From the NCBI GenBank assembly GCA_963838885.1, contig CAWITB010000018.1, positions 1-64,000 on the forward strand: a DNA stretch of 64,000 nt, written 5' to 3'. Origin of the DNA: JAICMB01 sp963838885 (GTDB lineage: Bacteria; Acidobacteriota; Terriglobia; Bryobacterales; Bryobacteraceae). Shown one piece after another: positions 18,169-29,008 of the stretch (the stretch's first letter is position 1; each line of letters opens with the position of its first letter). A program made the position numbers and the translations under genes. The notes beneath the pieces were generated by a model. That model made no database searches. It had not been told where the DNA came from and worked only from the letters and a program-made list of their open reading frames with translations.

Positions 18169-21100
18169 CTAAAAATGGACTCTCAATCCGAACTCCATGT
18201 TGCGCGGAGTGTTGGCCTGCGTCGTGATCCTGCCGAATGTGGCCGGGCTGGTGAGGCTGAGGCTGCTCGGATTACCCGGCTGGAAATGATTTAATACGTT
18301 CGTGATCTGGAATTGCAACTGTGCTCCCACACGCCCTTCTTTCCACACTCCTATATCCTTGGAAGCCGTAGCGTCCAGGTTCCAGGTCGACAGCCCGCGA
18401 ATGGGCCCGTATCCGCCGCAACTCGTATCGATGCCCAGCACGCAGCGCCGGAACTCGCTATAAACGGTGGCCGGGTCGGTGAACATATTGAGGCCTGTCG
18501 AGTTATTCGTTCCGATGCCGTTCGAGCCGGACACATTATTATTGCGGGAGCTGCCACCGGTGTATAGCGATGCCGCAACGGCGTTTTCGGCGGTGGTCGA
18601 TAACGCCGCCGGGGGAGTCGCCTCGCCAAACGCCTGGCAGGCGGTGCAACTGCCCTCGCTATAGGAGACGCCAATGGGAGCGCCGCTCTGCGCAAAGAAC
18701 AGCGGCGCTATAACCCAGCCTCCCACGATGTGCCCGACGAAACCTCTCTGCGTTTTATACCAGGGTGTACTGTAAGACATCGCGAGATTGAACGTGAAGC
18801 GGATGTCAAACGAATCCGGGCCGTAGTTTCTCTGCATATCGAAGGCATCGGTCGCCGTATTGGCGCTGTTGTACTGCGCCAGCGGAGCAGTACCGAGAGA
18901 GCGGCCCCAGGTGAAATTCGAAATGGCCGTGATCCCGTGCCAGTTTCTCGCGCGCCAAGTAGCGAACAGGGCGTTGTAATTGCCGAATCCCAAGGAGGTG
19001 CTCATGGCGATCGAAGTGGCTTGCAGAGGAGCGCCGACCGAGGAACTGATCATGGTGCGGCCGAGAATCCAGGAAGGCGCCTTGTTGATGGCGGTCCATA
19101 GGTCCGAGACGGCGGTGTTCTTTATAAGAGTGGTGTTCTTAGAAGCCACGGCTGCCGTGCAACTGGCGTAACCGGTGCAATAGGCGGAGTTGGCGCCGCC
19201 CAGAGCGGTTTCAAAGAACGACTGTGTGGGAACGCTTCCGGGCGCCGTGCCGTTGGCGATCGCCGTATACGTCGGCCGCATACGCCTGCGAGAAGCTCTC
19301 TCCTCCCAGCGTCATCATGTAGGGTACGGCGTCGAGGTTGATCTGCTGGTATTCGTTCTTGATGATGCGTCCGAGATAGCCAACCTCCATGGTCATGTTA
19401 CGGTTCAATTCGCGCTGGATGGTGAAGTTGAAATTGTCGGTGCGCTCGGGCTTGTAATTGGGATCGAGAGCGCTGGCATCGCCGGCGGTGGCATTGGCGC
19501 CGATGCCGGGATAGAACGGCTGCGGCAACGTCGGCGAAGCGGATCCCAACGGGGCCGTCAAGCCGTCCACACCGATGCGAAACACGTTCGTCGCATCAAC
19601 GTTACCGGAGCCGAGACACTGGCCGCTGCTGCTGGGGCCGACGCAGGTGACGGGCTGCAATAGACCGGGGCCGAGCAGCGGGACGAGAACCAGGTTAACG
19701 CCGTTTAAGCGTCCCCAGATGCGGCCATAACCGCCGCGCAGCACGGTTTTGCCGTCGCCGAAGATTTTGCCCAGGAAACCGTCGCTGAACTTTGGGTTCC
19801 AGGCCGCGGAAACGCGTGGACTGAACTCGCCATAAAAAGGATGGTAGGGGTATTTCAGGCCGGAGCCGACGTTCGTTACGGTAGCAAAGCCGATTACCGG
19901 ATCGTAAGCCTGGCCGTTCAAAGCCGCCTTCTCCTTCGCCGCCAGATAATCACCGGTGTTGACCAGATTCCCCGCCGCGTCAACCACCTCAACCTGCTTG
20001 CCATTCAGCTCGTAGGGAGGCATTTCGATGGTGTAACCGAGGCTATAGGTCAGAGTGAAGGTCGGCTTCATGTGCCATGTATCGCTGAAATATTCTTCGT
20101 AATACGGAATGATGCTCTGATCGAACGCGGGCGTGCCGATGGGTTGCAGCGACAGGTTCGCGCCGGCGCGCGTGTATGCCACCTGCGGCTGGTTCACCAT
20201 TCCCAGCACCTCGGAATAAAGGTTCTGAAACGCGCTCTGGTTGGCGGAAGGAACGGTCGCCGGGAAGGGGAAGTTGCTGAAATTGATTCCCGAGCTGCCC
20301 ACCTGATATACGATCTGATCGTTGATGCCGTTGCCGTTGTCGGTGCGCTCGTGGTAGTCGAAATTACGCTGATATGACGCGCCGAACTGGAAGAGATGAT
20401 TGCCTCTGATCATCGTGATGTCGTCGCGGAAGGTTTGATCGTGACCGTCCCAAAAGCGCTGGCGGACGCTTTGCGTATTTACGTTATATGGAATCAGAAT
20501 GTTCGCCGCAGTGGCACTTTCCGCCTGCGTATTTGTTGCGCCACTGGCGATTTCTACGGCGCCGCCCAAGCCGGGAAGCTGCGCTGGAGCGTTGGCGCTG
20601 CCCCATTGCCAGAAATTGCGCAGATACGTGTAGCGGAAATCGTTGATGATATTGGGCGTGATATTGGTGGTCAGGCCGGTTACGAAGAAAGACGGCTTTT
20701 GCGGACGCGGCGCCACGGCGGCGGGTTGTCCCAGCGTGTCTCCGGGCAGTAATCCGCCGATGTCTACCTGATTCGTGGTCAGGTTGATCAGGCTGAGATA
20801 GCGGTAACTGGCCATGAAGCGCCACTTCTCGTTGAAATCGTGATCGATGCGCGCGACGTAGGTGTCCGATGTCAGAGGCGCCCGAATGGTCGAGAGAAAG
20901 CCTTCCACGTTGTATCCGTCGGCGCCATTGCTCCCGTAGAACGGATCGTTGGGCAGCGGCATGTACTTGTTCCAGAGCGTCGAAACGGTGGGACTGATGC
21001 CAACTCCGCGCGGGTCGCACGGATTTCCTCCAGCGCATTGCGCGGGCTGATACGTGATGCCATTCACAGTAACCGGGCTTGGATTCAAGTTATAAGGGAC

Positions 21101-22186
21101 ATACTGGCCCGCGGAGTTCGCGACCTGAATGACTCCGGCGCGCATGAGCGCCGTCGGCACAGGGCGCTCGTAGGTAGTGACATTGGGGAACCGCAGTCCT
21201 TCATAGTTGAAGAAGAAATACCACTTGTCTCCCAGGAACCTGGGCGCAATCGGGCCACCCAAAGCCGCGCCAAAACGATCGCGGTGGTTGGACGGGAGCG
21301 GCGTATAGGGCAGATTGCCGAACGGAGTGTGATCGTTGACCCAGGTATTCGCGGCGCCGATGTTCGTGGCGAAATAGTATCCGTAAGCCGCCCCATGAAA
21401 CTGGTTCGTTCCGCGTTTCGTTACCATCTGGACTTCGCTGCCGATGGAGTTATTGAAGTCGGCGGTCTGATTGAATGTCGAGACCCTGAACTCCTCAATG
21501 CTCTCCACCGGCACCGGAACCACCCCAGAGGGCACGCCGCTCGTCTGCGTGCCGCCAATCCCAGTGAAATTCGTGAGATAGCCAATGGTGTTGCCCGCCA
21601 TGTCGTCGCTGGTGTTGCCACCATCCACCATATAAGTGTTCTGGTCGTAGACAGCGCCGGCGGTATAACCGCCCATGGTGACGCCAGGCTGCAGCACGGC
21701 GAGGGTCGAGACGTCGCGGCCCAGGTTCGGCAAATTCACGAGAGCGTCGCCCGAGAGCGTGGTGCCGACCGCGGCATTGGTAGTCTGCAGATCGGCCCCG
21801 GCGGTCGCTTTCACTTCGACAACGCTGCTGGTCGCGCCGATCTCCATGACCGCGTTGATGGTCAGGGTGGAGCCGACCTCCACCTGTTGCGCGTTCACCC
21901 GGAATTGGGAGAAGCCTTCCTTGCTGAAGATAACGTTATAGGTTCCCGGCGCCACGTTGACGAAGACATAGCGGCCGGCGGCATTGGTCGTCGTTGCGAG
22001 AGGCGCGTTGGTTGTAACGTCGATGAGCTTGACGTCCGTACCCGGGATCACGGCATTCTGTTGATCCGTGACCTGTCCAATGACGCTGCTGGCCGATGTC
22101 GCCTGAGCCCAGGCGCCCGGGGCGAGCGACAACCCCATGCTAAGAGCCAATACTGTCAGTTTCCATGGATTCAACTCAAGATTCAT
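18169..22186 (-). CDS. TonB-dependent receptor, Oar-like, with carboxypeptidase-regulatory-like N-terminus (one frame break)
   Basis: An outer-membrane receptor of about 1338 residues, a paralogue of the one at 4217. ATG at 22186 has AGGAGG close upstream. The signal peptide (MNLELNPWKLTVLALSMGLS to GAWAQ) precedes a regulatory-like domain (SSVIGQVTDQQNAVIPGTDV, NAAGRYVFVNVAPGTYNVIF). A plug region (LVNLPNLGRDVSTLAVLQPG, DQNTYMVDGGNTSDDMAGN) and a long barrel follow, ending in an aromatic (EFGLRVHF). The frame changes once at 19273-19276, where GCCG on the coding strand stands for an Ala codon (SQAYA|A|TYTAIAN). The two parts otherwise join exactly, so the native gene is probably intact. The HAD gene follows after 8 bases. 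Confidence 0.9.
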
Positions 22187-22284
22187 AACGCCTCCTGCGC
22201 AGCATTTATACCGACGCTACGGCACGCCAAGGCCTAGGCCAAAGGCGCGAGCACTCTGCAACGTGGCTGTATTGAGAACCCTTT

Positions 22285-22298
22285 CCCAACGAGTTGGG
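22285..22298. promoter_or_regulatory. Palindromes between the TonB receptor and the FUSC exporter
   Basis: CCCAAC-GA-GTTGGG is a perfect 6-bp inverted repeat in the divergent intergenic region. A separate 10-base palindrome GGCCTAGGCC lies at 22231-22240. Either could be a regulator site for the receptor or the exporter. The evidence is symmetry and position only. Confidence 0.25.
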
Positions 22299-22417
22299 TT
22301 CATTGTAAGCGCACTCGAGGCTGAGGTCAAGAACAAACAGAAGAAAAACGACAGATCCTGGCGGCGTACACGACACCCGCCAGAGCCGTGGCCGGTTTTG
22401 GTCTGACATCATGAACA

Positions 22418-24676
22418 ATGTTGGCCATGATTTCCCCAGCCGAGATCTCGCCGGCCGCTCGCAAAGACGCCGCGCCGGCGTCCCCCGGCAGCGCCTGGAC
22501 CGCGCTCTGGAAACAGGTGATTCGGTTCGAACGGGACAAAATCAACTTGTGGCTGGGGCTGCGCAACGCATTGGGCGTCTCCCTGCCGCTCGCCGGAGGC
22601 GTTGCGCTCGGCATGGTCTCCGGCGGCCTGGCCATGAGCACGGGTGCGCTGAACGTATCGTTCTCCGATGTGGAGGAGCCATATCGCCGCCGCGCGGCGC
22701 GCATGTCTACCGCGAGCGCGCTGGTCGCCGTGGCCGTATTCTTCGGGGCTTTATGCGGTCATAACGACGCCCTTTCCACCGCCGTTGCGACCGCCTGGGC
22801 GTTTGCCGCCGGCATGCTCGTCGCACTTGGAACCGCCGCTTCCGACCTGGGCAATATGAGCTTAGTCGTACTGGTAGTTTACATGGCCGTTCCCCAAACG
22901 CCGGAACGCGCCGTGTACGGCGGCCTGCTCGCCTTGGGCGGTGGACTGCTGCAAACGCTGATCTCGCTGTCGCCTTGGCCGCTGCGCCGCTACGCCCTTG
23001 AACGGCGCGCACTGGGCAGTCTGTACATCGAGCTTGCGCGCATGGCGCCGGCGCCCATCCAGGCGACCAAGGCTCCTCCGGCGAGCGCGCAAAGCACGCG
23101 CGCGCAGACTGCTTTCTCCAGCCTCGCAAACGACCACGCATTGCAAGCGGAACGGTACCGCTCGCTTCTCAGCCAGGCGGAGCGCATGCGGCTCGGCCTC
23201 CTGGCGCTGGGGCGGCTTCGAATTCGAATGGCGCGGGAGGGGCTACAGGAAGCCGCCACGCTGGACCGCTATCTCGAGATCTGCGCGGGACTGCTGCAGT
23301 GTATAGGAGGCGCGCTCGAAAAGGGCGAAGCGCCGCGCCAAGCCTCTCGCGCGATCCGCGATCTCGAAGATTTGAGCGAGGAATTCCGCCGCAAGGTCAG
23401 AGAACAAACTCCGACAGCGTCCGCGCTATTGCTGGACGCGCGTGTGCAGATGGACGCGCTCCTGGGGCAGCTCCGCTCCGCCCTGGAGTTGGCCGCCCAT
23501 GCGGCTCCCACCGGCTTCGAAGAGTTCGAGCGCGGCGAAGCGAAACGGCCGTGGGCGTTGCGCCTGGCCGGAAGCTTCGCGACGCTCAGGGCAAACCTTC
23601 ACCTGCAATCGGCTGCATTCCGGCATGCCGTTCGCCTCGCGGCGTGTATCGCGATCGGAGAATCGCTGGCGCGCGGCTTCCACCTTCAGCGCCCCTACTG
23701 GATTCCCATGACCATCGCGATCGTGCTGAAACCGGACTTCACTACCACGTTCAGCCGCGGTGTGCTGCGCGTCGCCGGAACCCTCGGCGGAGCGGCGCTG
23801 GCGACGATTTTATTTCATCTCCTCGCTCCGGCGCTGTTTCTTCAAGTCGCCCTGGTTGGGATTTTCATGTTTCTCCTGCGCTACGCCGGTCCCGCGAATT
23901 ATGGCGTGTTCGTCGTCGCCGTAACCGGCCTGGTCATCTTCCTGATCTCGATGACGGGCGTCTCTCCAGGGCCGGTGCTGGCGGCGCGCGAGCGCAACAC
24001 AATCGTGGGCGGCGCCATTGCGCTGCTCGCTTATTGGCTATGGCCGACTTGGGAACGGACCCAGATTCGCGAGAGCCTCGCGCGAATGCTCGACGCCTAC
24101 CGCGATTACTTCCGCGCGATCCGCGTGAGTTATGAAGCGCCGCCGACGCCGCTTGAAAAGGAGCGCGATCGCAAGCGCCTCGCGGCCAGACTGGCGCGCT
24201 CGAATGTGGAAGCGTCGATCGATCGCATGAGCGCCGAACCGGGTACTTCGACGGCCGTCATGCACGTCCTCTCCGGCATTCTCGCCAGCTCGCACCGTCT
24301 GGCGCATGCCATCATGGCGCTGGAAGCCGGGTTGTCGAAGCGCGCCGGGAACCCGGCGCGAGGCGAATTCCGAACTTTCGCCAAAGATGTGGAGCTCACG
24401 ATGTACTACTTGGCAGCGGCGCTGCGGGGATCCCGCGTGGCTCGATCTTCGCTGCCGGACCTCCGGGAAGATCATTACGCGCTGGCGCACTCGGACCAAT
24501 TCCGCACGAATCCACACGCTCTCATCGCCGTCGAAGCCGATCGTATTACGAACAGCCTGAACACGCTTGGCGAGCAGACGCTCGATTGGGTCAACGCTAC
24601 TACTTCGACGACGGACGGCATCCAATTCGTGACCTCGTCCCACCAACCCTGGATCTCATTATTTGCGCCGGTGTGA
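22418..24676 (+). CDS. FUSC-family inner-membrane transporter (aromatic acid exporter/YccS-like)
   Basis: A 752-residue integral membrane protein with the duplicated FUSC layout. A first block of hydrophobic helices (LPLAGGVALGMVSGGLAMST, LVAVAVFFGALCGHND, WAFAAGMLVALGTAASDLGN) is followed by a long cytosolic helical region. A second membrane block begins FRHAVRLAACIAIGESLARG and contains YWIPMTIAIVLKPDFTTTFS, the signature of the YccS/AaeB group (PYWxxLTxxxVxKPxFxxTxxR). The family exports aromatic carboxylates and related compounds using the ion gradient; the substrate here is unknown. Its last 202 bases overlap the convergent yfdX-like gene. Confidence 0.85.
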   Translation: MLAMISPAEISPAARKDAAPASPGSAWTALWKQVIRFERDKINLWLGLRNALGVSLPLAGGVALGMVSGGLAMSTGALNVSFSDVEEPYRRRAARMSTASALVAVAVFFGALCGHNDALSTAVATAWAFAAGMLVALGTAASDLGNMSLVVLVVYMAVPQTPERAVYGGLLALGGGLLQTLISLSPWPLRRYALERRALGSLYIELARMAPAPIQATKAPPASAQSTRAQTAFSSLANDHALQAERYRSLLSQAERMRLGLLALGRLRIRMAREGLQEAATLDRYLEICAGLLQCIGGALEKGEAPRQASRAIRDLEDLSEEFRRKVREQTPTASALLLDARVQMDALLGQLRSALELAAHAAPTGFEEFERGEAKRPWALRLAGSFATLRANLHLQSAAFRHAVRLAACIAIGESLARGFHLQRPYWIPMTIAIVLKPDFTTTFSRGVLRVAGTLGGAALATILFHLLAPALFLQVALVGIFMFLLRYAGPANYGVFVVAVTGLVIFLISMTGVSPGPVLAARERNTIVGGAIALLAYWLWPTWERTQIRESLARMLDAYRDYFRAIRVSYEAPPTPLEKERDRKRLAARLARSNVEASIDRMSAEPGTSTAVMHVLSGILASSHRLAHAIMALEAGLSKRAGNPARGEFRTFAKDVELTMYYLAAALRGSRVARSSLPDLREDHYALAHSDQFRTNPHALIAVEADRITNSLNTLGEQTLDWVNATTSTTDGIQFVTSSHQPWISLFAPV

Positions 24677-25401
24677 TTCGTCGCGATGTTGGCGGCGTAC
24701 CGAGCGATTTTCTGCGTCAGATTCTTTACATCGTTAGCGCGAGCCGGGCGATTCTGCGCATACTCGTTCAGAGATCTGCTCGCGGCCCGCAATGCGGTGC
24801 GAGTTTCCGTCCAGCGGTTTTGCCGGGCCGCCGCTTGCGCCAGCGCCAGATTTTCGCGCGCGCGCAGAAGCGGCAAATCGGATTCCATGCGCTCCATCAC
24901 AACGCCGTTCTCAACTTCGTTGAGCGCCGTATCGGCCGCCTTCCAATCGCTCTTATTGAGAGCCTCCAGCGCTGCCTGCAGGTGCTCTTTCGACGCGTTG
25001 ACGTCGACGCCGACCTCTGTAAACCCGCCGGTCACTTCGCGGACCGCCTCATGCTTCGTGGGATTGGCGGATCGTTCCGCCGTACCAGTAGTTCCGTTCG
25101 TATTCGATCGAGACTTCGCGGCCTGAACGGGCGCGATGATCGAGATACGTTCGATCTCGCTGTAGATCGGCACGATTCTTTCGTTTGGTTTCGCGGTCTC
25201 AATCTTCTGAACGTCCGCGAGCGCCTGCTTTACATCGCGTATCGCCGTCGCGCGGTTACGGCTCCCAACCGCCTTGAGGGCGTTGTCGGCCTGCGCGACC
25301 ATGTCGTTCGCCTCGTGCGATAACGCGGCCTTCGGATTGTCGGCGCAGAGTGGAAACATTATCACAACGGCGCCGATAACGGGAAAGAAAGTTCGCATCA
25401 T
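24475..25401 (-). CDS. YfdX-family periplasmic protein
   Basis: A 308-residue exported protein. The signal peptide MMRTFFPVIGAVVIMFPLCA is followed by helical sequence with the YfdX pattern: DNALKAVGSRNRATAIRDVK, then VNASKEHLQAALEALNKSDW, then ALNEVENGVVMERMESDLPL and RENLALAQAAARQNRWTETR. YfdX proteins are periplasmic, acid- or multidrug-regulated and of uncertain biochemistry. The C-terminal ~65 residues (from about TNWMPSVVEV) lie antisense to the exporter's end and do not look like YfdX. The native stop may have been lost or a frame error may be present. AGGAGA precedes the ATG. A palindrome lies about 20 bases further upstream. Confidence 0.75.
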   Translation of the reverse strand: MMRTFFPVIGAVVIMFPLCADNPKAALSHEANDMVAQADNALKAVGSRNRATAIRDVKQALADVQKIETAKPNERIVPIYSEIERISIIAPVQAAKSRSNTNGTTGTAERSANPTKHEAVREVTGGFTEVGVDVNASKEHLQAALEALNKSDWKAADTALNEVENGVVMERMESDLPLLRARENLALAQAAARQNRWTETRTALRAASRSLNEYAQNRPARANDVKNLTQKIARYAANIATNHTGANNEIQGWWDEVTNWMPSVVEVVALTQSSVCSPSVFRLFVIRSASTAMRACGFVRNWSECASA

Positions 25402-25419
25402 ACTTCTCCTTTACTTATC

Positions 25420-25438
25420 TGTCCCACTTTATGGGACA
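25420..25438. promoter_or_regulatory. Palindromic site TGTCCCA-N5-TGGGACA between yfdX and valS
   Basis: A perfect 7-bp inverted repeat with spacer CTTTA lies between two divergent genes, 19 bases upstream of the yfdX-like start and 58 bases before valS. The spacing and symmetry suit a dimeric repressor site or a leader hairpin. It is not followed by a T-run on either strand within the expected distance. Confidence 0.4.
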
Positions 25439-25495
25439 CATACCGGCGCAGCGATGTTTCACGCAGGGCGGAGTTGCTAAAATCGAAGTTCCCCC

Positions 25496-28111
25496 ATGCA
25501 AATCGAGAAGGTATACGAGCCCCAACGCTTCGAGCCGCATTGGGCCAAGTGGTGGATCGAGAGCGGAATTTTCCGGGCTGACGCCGACGCGCCGGGGCCG
25601 CGCTTTTCGATCGTAATACCTCCTCCTAACGTCACCGGCGCGCTGCACATGGGGCACATGCTGGAGCACACCATCATGGATACGGCCACGCGGTGGCATC
25701 GCATGCGCGGCGACAATACGTTGTGGCTGCCGGGCACCGATCACGCCGGAATTTCAACCCAGGTCATGGTTGAGCGCAGCCTCGCGGAGCGCGGCCTCAC
25801 GCGTCACGATCTCGGCCGCGAAGAGTTTGAGAAGCGCGTATGGCAGTGGCGCGAGCAATATGGCGGGCGCATTCTGGAGCAGATGCAGCGCATCGGCGAC
25901 TCCGTCGATTGGAGCCGCCTGCGCTTCACGCTCGACCCGAATCTCTCCCGCGCCGTGGTCGAAGCGTTCGTGCGTCTGTACGAGCGCGGCCTGATCTACC
26001 GCGGCGCATACATGGTGAACTGGTGTCCCGATTGCCAGACCGCGCTCTCGGATCTCGAAGTGATTCACGAAGAAACGCCTGGCAGTTTGTGGCACATTCG
26101 CTATCCCGTGCGCGATTCGAACGAGTACGTTGTGGTAGCGACCACGCGGCCCGAGACCATGCTAGGCGATACCGCCGTCGCCGTCAATCCTGGCGATCCA
26201 CGATACCAACATCTGGCGGGCAAATCGGTTCTGCTGCCGTTGATGGATCGCACCATCCCGGTAATCTTCGACGAGCTGGCGCAGCCCGAGTTCGGCACCG
26301 GCGTAGTAAAGGTCACGCCCGCTCACGACGCCAACGATCTCGCCGCCGGCAAGCGCCACAACCTGCCGCAGATCCAGGTGATCGATACCCACGCCCGCAT
26401 GACTGAGGCCGCCGGCCCATATGCCGGCATGGACCGCTTCGCGGCGCGCAAGCGCGTCGTCGCGGACCTCGAGAAAGCGGGGTTGATTGAGAAGATCGAG
26501 CCCTACAAGCTTTCCGTGGGCATGTGCCAGCGTAGCAAGACCATCGTCGAGCCGCTTATTTCGACGCAGTGGTTCATGCGCATGAAGCCGCTCGCGGAGA
26601 AGGCCAAGGCCGCCGTCGAGGACGGGCGCATTGCATTTGTCCCCGAGAATTGGAACAAGACCTATTTCCATTGGATGGACAACATCCGCGATTGGTGCAT
26701 TTCGCGCCAGCTCTGGTGGGGGCATCGCATTCCCGCCTGGCATTGCGGCGAGTGCGGCGAGTTCACGGTGGCGCGCACGGCGCCCGTAGCGTGTTCCCAT
26801 TGCGGATCGGCGCGCCTGGAGCAGGATCAGGACGTGCTCGATACGTGGTTCAGCTCCGGATTGTGGCCCTTCTCAACGCTGGGTTGGCCCGACGATACCG
26901 CGGACTTGCGCGCATATTACCCCACCACGCTGCTGATTACGGGCTTCGACATTCTGTTCTTCTGGGTCGCGCGCATGATCATGATGGGGCTGGAGCTGAC
27001 CGGCGAAGTTCCTTTTCGCCAGGTCCACATTCATGGCTTGGTGCGCGACGCGGACAAACAGAAAATGTCCAAGACCAAGGGCAACGTTGTCGATCCGCTT
27101 GAGATTACCGAAAAATACGGCACGGATGCGTTCCGCATGGCGCTGCTTGTGAGCGCCGGAGCAGGCTCCGACATCGTGTACTCGGAGGAGCGCGTGGTCT
27201 CGGCGCGCGCCTTCGCGAATAAGATCTGGAACGCTTCGCGGCTCATCTTCCTCAACATGGAAGCGAGCGGCGTCGAACCCCGCATTCCCGCGGCCGCCGA
27301 TCCCGAGGCGCTCGAAGACCGCTGGATCTGGTCGCGCCTGGGCCGCGCCGCCGAAGAGGCTAACCACGGATTCGAGCAGCACCGCTACCACGAATCCGCC
27401 GATCGCCTATGGCATTCCTTCTGGGACGAGTTTTGCGACTGGTATCTCGAGGTCAAGAAGCTGCGTCTGCGACCCGGCAGCGGCTTGACCGCGGATTGGA
27501 CGCAGTTGCTCAACGTATTCGCGGCGTTTCTGCGGTTGCTGCATCCCGTGATGCCGTTCATCACCGAAGAATTGTGGCATCGCCTCGGACGCGAGGATTC
27601 GATCGCGCTGGCGGAGTATCCTAAGGCGGAAAAATTCGACGAAGCCGCCGAGCGCGAGATGGCGCTGCTGCAGGAAATGATCACGGCCGCGCGCGCCATT
27701 CGGGCGGACCGCAATATCGATAAGAAGTTGGTTCTCGAAGGGCGGCTGTACTGCCGCGATGGCGCCCGCGGGATCGCGGAGGATCATCTCGACATCGTGC
27801 AAAGGCTCGCGAACGTCAAGCTGGTGACCGGCGGCGATGCTCCGCCGAAGCTCGAAGGCGCGGTGCGCTCAACGCCCGATTTCGATCTCATGCTCGAAAC
27901 GCCTCGGGCGGATGTGGAGGGCCAGCGCGCCCGGCTCGCCAAGGAGATTCAACAGCTCCATAAACTGATCGAGGACAAGGACCGCCAGCTCGGCAACGAG
28001 CGCTTCCTTAAAGGCGCGCCCGCTCACATCATCGAGGACTTGAAGCTGAAGCGCTCCGAATATGAAGCCCAGCTCGGGAAAAGCCGCGAGGCGCTCGAAA
28101 GTTTGAAATGA
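25496..28111 (+). CDS. valS: Valyl-tRNA synthetase
   Basis: Charges tRNA-Val. The 871-residue class I synthetase has the HIGH-equivalent PPPNVTGALHMGHMLEHT near residue 42 and the KMSKS-equivalent KMSKTKGNVVDPLEI near residue 520. It also has the editing domain (ATTRPETMLGDTAVAVNPGD), a zinc-like pair around HCGECGEF and CSHCGSARLEQDQDVLDTWF, the anticodon-binding domain (WDEFCDWYLEVKKLRL) and the C-terminal coiled coil of ValRS (RLAKEIQQLHKLIEDKDRQL). The frame is clean throughout. Its last four bases overlap the start of nadC (ATGA). Confidence 0.97.
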   Translation: MQIEKVYEPQRFEPHWAKWWIESGIFRADADAPGPRFSIVIPPPNVTGALHMGHMLEHTIMDTATRWHRMRGDNTLWLPGTDHAGISTQVMVERSLAERGLTRHDLGREEFEKRVWQWREQYGGRILEQMQRIGDSVDWSRLRFTLDPNLSRAVVEAFVRLYERGLIYRGAYMVNWCPDCQTALSDLEVIHEETPGSLWHIRYPVRDSNEYVVVATTRPETMLGDTAVAVNPGDPRYQHLAGKSVLLPLMDRTIPVIFDELAQPEFGTGVVKVTPAHDANDLAAGKRHNLPQIQVIDTHARMTEAAGPYAGMDRFAARKRVVADLEKAGLIEKIEPYKLSVGMCQRSKTIVEPLISTQWFMRMKPLAEKAKAAVEDGRIAFVPENWNKTYFHWMDNIRDWCISRQLWWGHRIPAWHCGECGEFTVARTAPVACSHCGSARLEQDQDVLDTWFSSGLWPFSTLGWPDDTADLRAYYPTTLLITGFDILFFWVARMIMMGLELTGEVPFRQVHIHGLVRDADKQKMSKTKGNVVDPLEITEKYGTDAFRMALLVSAGAGSDIVYSEERVVSARAFANKIWNASRLIFLNMEASGVEPRIPAAADPEALEDRWIWSRLGRAAEEANHGFEQHRYHESADRLWHSFWDEFCDWYLEVKKLRLRPGSGLTADWTQLLNVFAAFLRLLHPVMPFITEELWHRLGREDSIALAEYPKAEKFDEAAEREMALLQEMITAARAIRADRNIDKKLVLEGRLYCRDGARGIAEDHLDIVQRLANVKLVTGGDAPPKLEGAVRSTPDFDLMLETPRADVEGQRARLAKEIQQLHKLIEDKDRQLGNERFLKGAPAHIIEDLKLKRSEYEAQLGKSREALESLK

Positions 28112-28908
28112 GCCTGGAAGACATCGTCCACCGCGCGCTCGAGGAAGACGTGGGGTCGGGCGACGTCACGACGGAGCTGTGCATTCCCGAAAACGCTCGC
28201 GCCAGCGGCCGTTTCATTGCCCGGGAGCCGCTGGTGGTGGCGGGCGTGGAGCTGCTGCAGTTCCTGTTCAATAATCCCGCCATCCGCTCGCCGCGAGGCG
28301 CCCGCCTGCAAGCCGGCGACGAGATCGCGTGCGTGCGCGGCTCCGCGCGCCGGCTCCTCACGCGGGAGCGCGTGGCCCTCAATTTCCTGCAGCGCCTGAG
28401 CGGCATCGCGACGCTCGCGCGCGCTTACTCGAGCGCCGTCGCGCATACTAAATGCCGCATTCTCGATACCCGGAAAACAACACCGGGATTGCGCATCCTA
28501 GAAAAGATGGCGACAACCGCCGGAGGCGTCGTGAATCATCGCATGGGTCTGTACGACGCGGTGCTCATCAAGAACAACCACATCACCGCCGCGGGTGGCG
28601 TGCGCGCGGCGTTGGAGCGCGTAGCGGCAACGAAACTTCCCGTTGAAATCGAGGTGCGCACGCGCGCCGAGCTCGACGAAGCGCTCGAATGCCGAGCGCC
28701 GCGGCTGCTGCTCGATAACCTCACGCCGGCCGAAGCCTCGGAATGGGTCCGCTATATCGGCGGCCGCGCCGTGGTGGAGCTTTCCGGCGGCATCACGCTT
28801 GAAAACGTTCGCGAGTACGCCGAAACGGGCGCGGACTTCGTCTCCTGCGGCGCCATCACGCACTCCGCCCGCGCGGTCGATATCAACTTCCGGCTCCAAA
28901 TGGAATAG
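28108..28908 (+). CDS. nadC: Nicotinate-nucleotide pyrophosphorylase (carboxylating), quinolinate phosphoribosyltransferase
   Basis: Converts quinolinate and PRPP to nicotinate mononucleotide and CO2 in de novo NAD synthesis. The 266 residues contain the family motifs in order: EEDVGSGDVTTELC, RERVALNFLQRLSGIATLAR, RILDTRKTTPGLRILEK, NHRMGLYDAVLIKNNHI, IEVRTRAELDEALE, LLLDNLT and VELSGGITLENVREYAETGAD. Substrate-binding Arg and Lys residues are in place. The start overlaps the valS stop by four bases, implying translational coupling. birA and coaX follow, making a cofactor-related cluster. No nadA or nadB is nearby. Confidence 0.95.
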   Translation: MSLEDIVHRALEEDVGSGDVTTELCIPENARASGRFIAREPLVVAGVELLQFLFNNPAIRSPRGARLQAGDEIACVRGSARRLLTRERVALNFLQRLSGIATLARAYSSAVAHTKCRILDTRKTTPGLRILEKMATTAGGVVNHRMGLYDAVLIKNNHITAAGGVRAALERVAATKLPVEIEVRTRAELDEALECRAPRLLLDNLTPAEASEWVRYIGGRAVVELSGGITLENVREYAETGADFVSCGAITHSARAVDINFRLQME

Positions 28909-29008
28909 GGCTTTTTGTGAAGCAACGTTCCCAATTCGGACAACCGCGACCCCGCGGTCGTGGATCGGAGCCGGCTAAGCGAGCCGTGGCCGAGAGGGAG
29001 CGGTAACG

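Noticed and set aside
24586..25323. Plus-strand 245-residue frame opposite yfdX
   Set aside because: Arg-rich shadow of the YfdX coding strand with no motifs.
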